Source: Bradyrhizobium sp. WSM1417 (GTDB taxonomy: Bacteria > Pseudomonadota > Alphaproteobacteria > Rhizobiales > Xanthobacteraceae). From it: 64,000 nucleotides of DNA. The translations under genes and the position numbers were made by a program. The stretch is taken from NCBI RefSeq assembly GCF_000515415.1, contig NZ_KI911783.1, forward strand, positions 2,284,392 through 2,348,391. The letters run 5' to 3'. Below, one piece after another: positions 63,249 to 64,000 of this stretch. Within the stretch, counting starts at the first letter, position 1, and each line of letters opens with the position of its first letter. The notes beneath the pieces are model-generated. The model was not told where the DNA came from and did no database searches. It saw nothing but the letters and a program-made list of their open reading frames with translations.

Positions 63249-63977
63249 TTACGACGAGGACACCAAGCCTCCTCTCGATATCATCTTTGGAGCTCTAATA
63301 TTATATCGGCTCATTAGGAGATTCGCATTGGTCACGGAATCATACACGGGCAGCTGCATCTGCTCGCGCAGGTGCTGCGTCACTATTGGAAAACCTGCGC
63401 ACTCAAATAAGATCACCTCGACGTCATGATATCGCCTACACATAAGTGCGATTGCGGCCCGCAGATCTTTGGATACCTGTAGACTCGTGTAGTTGTTTTC
63501 GGGTCCCGACATGACTTTCCATGTCTCGGAATGCTCGATGCCACCGATTGCTATTCGGTCGTATGACTCAACACCGGCGCATTTTAGCAGATCGAACGTC
63601 AATGCTCTTGAGTCGAATGTCAATATGCCGACACGTCCCTTCACGGTCGCCATGAGATAGGGCAGGAGCAGCAAGCAGGAGGTCGAAACTGGCACTGGTA
63701 CGGCCTGCATCAACGCATTCTGGTACTTGATCGTGAAACCGCAATTGCTCGTGATCGCGACTGCTCCATCACCCACCAGCTCTTTTGCTGCCCCTATGAA
63801 CGCCTCTTTTAATTTGTCGTCCTCACCACCATAAACCACGTTCCTGGTCCAAGCACCTGGAACTTGGCGATAAACTGTGGGAAATGGAAAAGTATTAGGA
63901 TTGCTGAGCGATCCGGCCATCGTCTGTGGCGTATTCTGTAGCTGCAGTATACCAAGTGCGCCGCTGGTATGGGTCAT
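63249..63977 (-). CDS. Asp/Glu/hydantoin racemase-superfamily protein
   Basis: 242 residues. The two cysteines of cofactor-free racemases are present: Cys79 in ITSNCGFT and Cys193 in FECAGFP. VGILTFDSRALTF lies between. The family includes aspartate and glutamate racemases, hydantoin racemases and maleate isomerases; which one this is cannot be told. The ATG at 63977 has GGGAG upstream, and the promoter is cut off by the window end. Given KamA and GNAT genes in the same region, an amino-acid substrate is plausible. Confidence 0.8.
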   Translation of the reverse strand: MTHTSGALGILQLQNTPQTMAGSLSNPNTFPFPTVYRQVPGAWTRNVVYGGEDDKLKEAFIGAAKELVGDGAVAITSNCGFTIKYQNALMQAVPVPVSTSCLLLLPYLMATVKGRVGILTFDSRALTFDLLKCAGVESYDRIAIGGIEHSETWKVMSGPENNYTSLQVSKDLRAAIALMCRRYHDVEVILFECAGFPIVTQHLREQMQLPVYDSVTNANLLMSRYNIRAPKMISRGGLVSSS

Positions 63978-64000
63978 TTAAATCCGGCTCCCGCAAAAAT

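Overview
The window looks like part of a symbiosis island of a nodule-forming alphaproteobacterium, most likely Bradyrhizobium or a close relative. That is an inference. It rests on the GC-rich sequence, the very high load of insertion sequences (IS3, IS5, IS21, IS66, IS110, IS256, IS630, group II introns), decayed biotin/pantothenate genes, and promoters of the NifA/sigma-54 type. No rRNA, tRNA or CRISPR array was seen.

Layout. 1-1947: panD (intact), bioD and panB (both frameshifted; panB also truncated). 1948-12560: a nest of mobile elements. A serine-recombinase element (B) was hit by an IS21; that IS21 carries a second recombinase element (A) in the Walker A codons of istB and an IS3 in istA; the IS3 carries an IS110 in its frameshift signal. 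A roughly 4.9 kb inversion then scrambled the nest. 12899-13915: intact carnitine-dehydrogenase-like gene. 15155-20820: a group II intron split by an IS21 and an IS3. 21327-22454: acyl-CoA dehydrogenase. 25086-26018: TauD-type dioxygenase. 26187-30330: relics (IS21, group II intron, recombinase, IS5, IS256). 31059-33639: stand-alone NRPS condensation domain and a KamA-type radical SAM aminomutase. 35009-36962: BKACE (DUF849) enzyme and a broken second carnitine dehydrogenase. 38096-39364: alpha-oxoamine synthase. 40752-43693: second TauD copy split by IS66. 43779-48146: a nearly identical second copy of the IS21-plus-recombinase block. 49733-50104: small unknown protein. 50697-53225: another IS66. 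54424-55869: CoA-binding acyl-CoA-synthetase-like protein. 56443-59936: IS630 and IS3 relics. 60030-61286: two divergent GNAT acetyltransferases. 61317-62587: IS3. 63249-63977: Asp/Glu-racemase-like protein.

How it may work together. Four metabolic units (condensation domain/KamA, BKACE/dehydrogenase, TauD dioxygenase, CoA-binding protein) have -24/-12 sequences upstream. Three match TGGCAC-N5-TTGC exactly; two also have an exact TGT-N10-ACA NifA site 90-100 bp further upstream. This suggests a scattered set of accessory metabolic genes switched on with nitrogen fixation, embedded in IS debris. The substrates are not known; a carnitine-like betaine route (dehydrogenase plus BKACE, perhaps acyl-CoA dehydrogenase) and a beta-amino-acid product (KamA plus condensation domain) are the best guesses. 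The cargo is partly decaying, with frameshifts in many genes.
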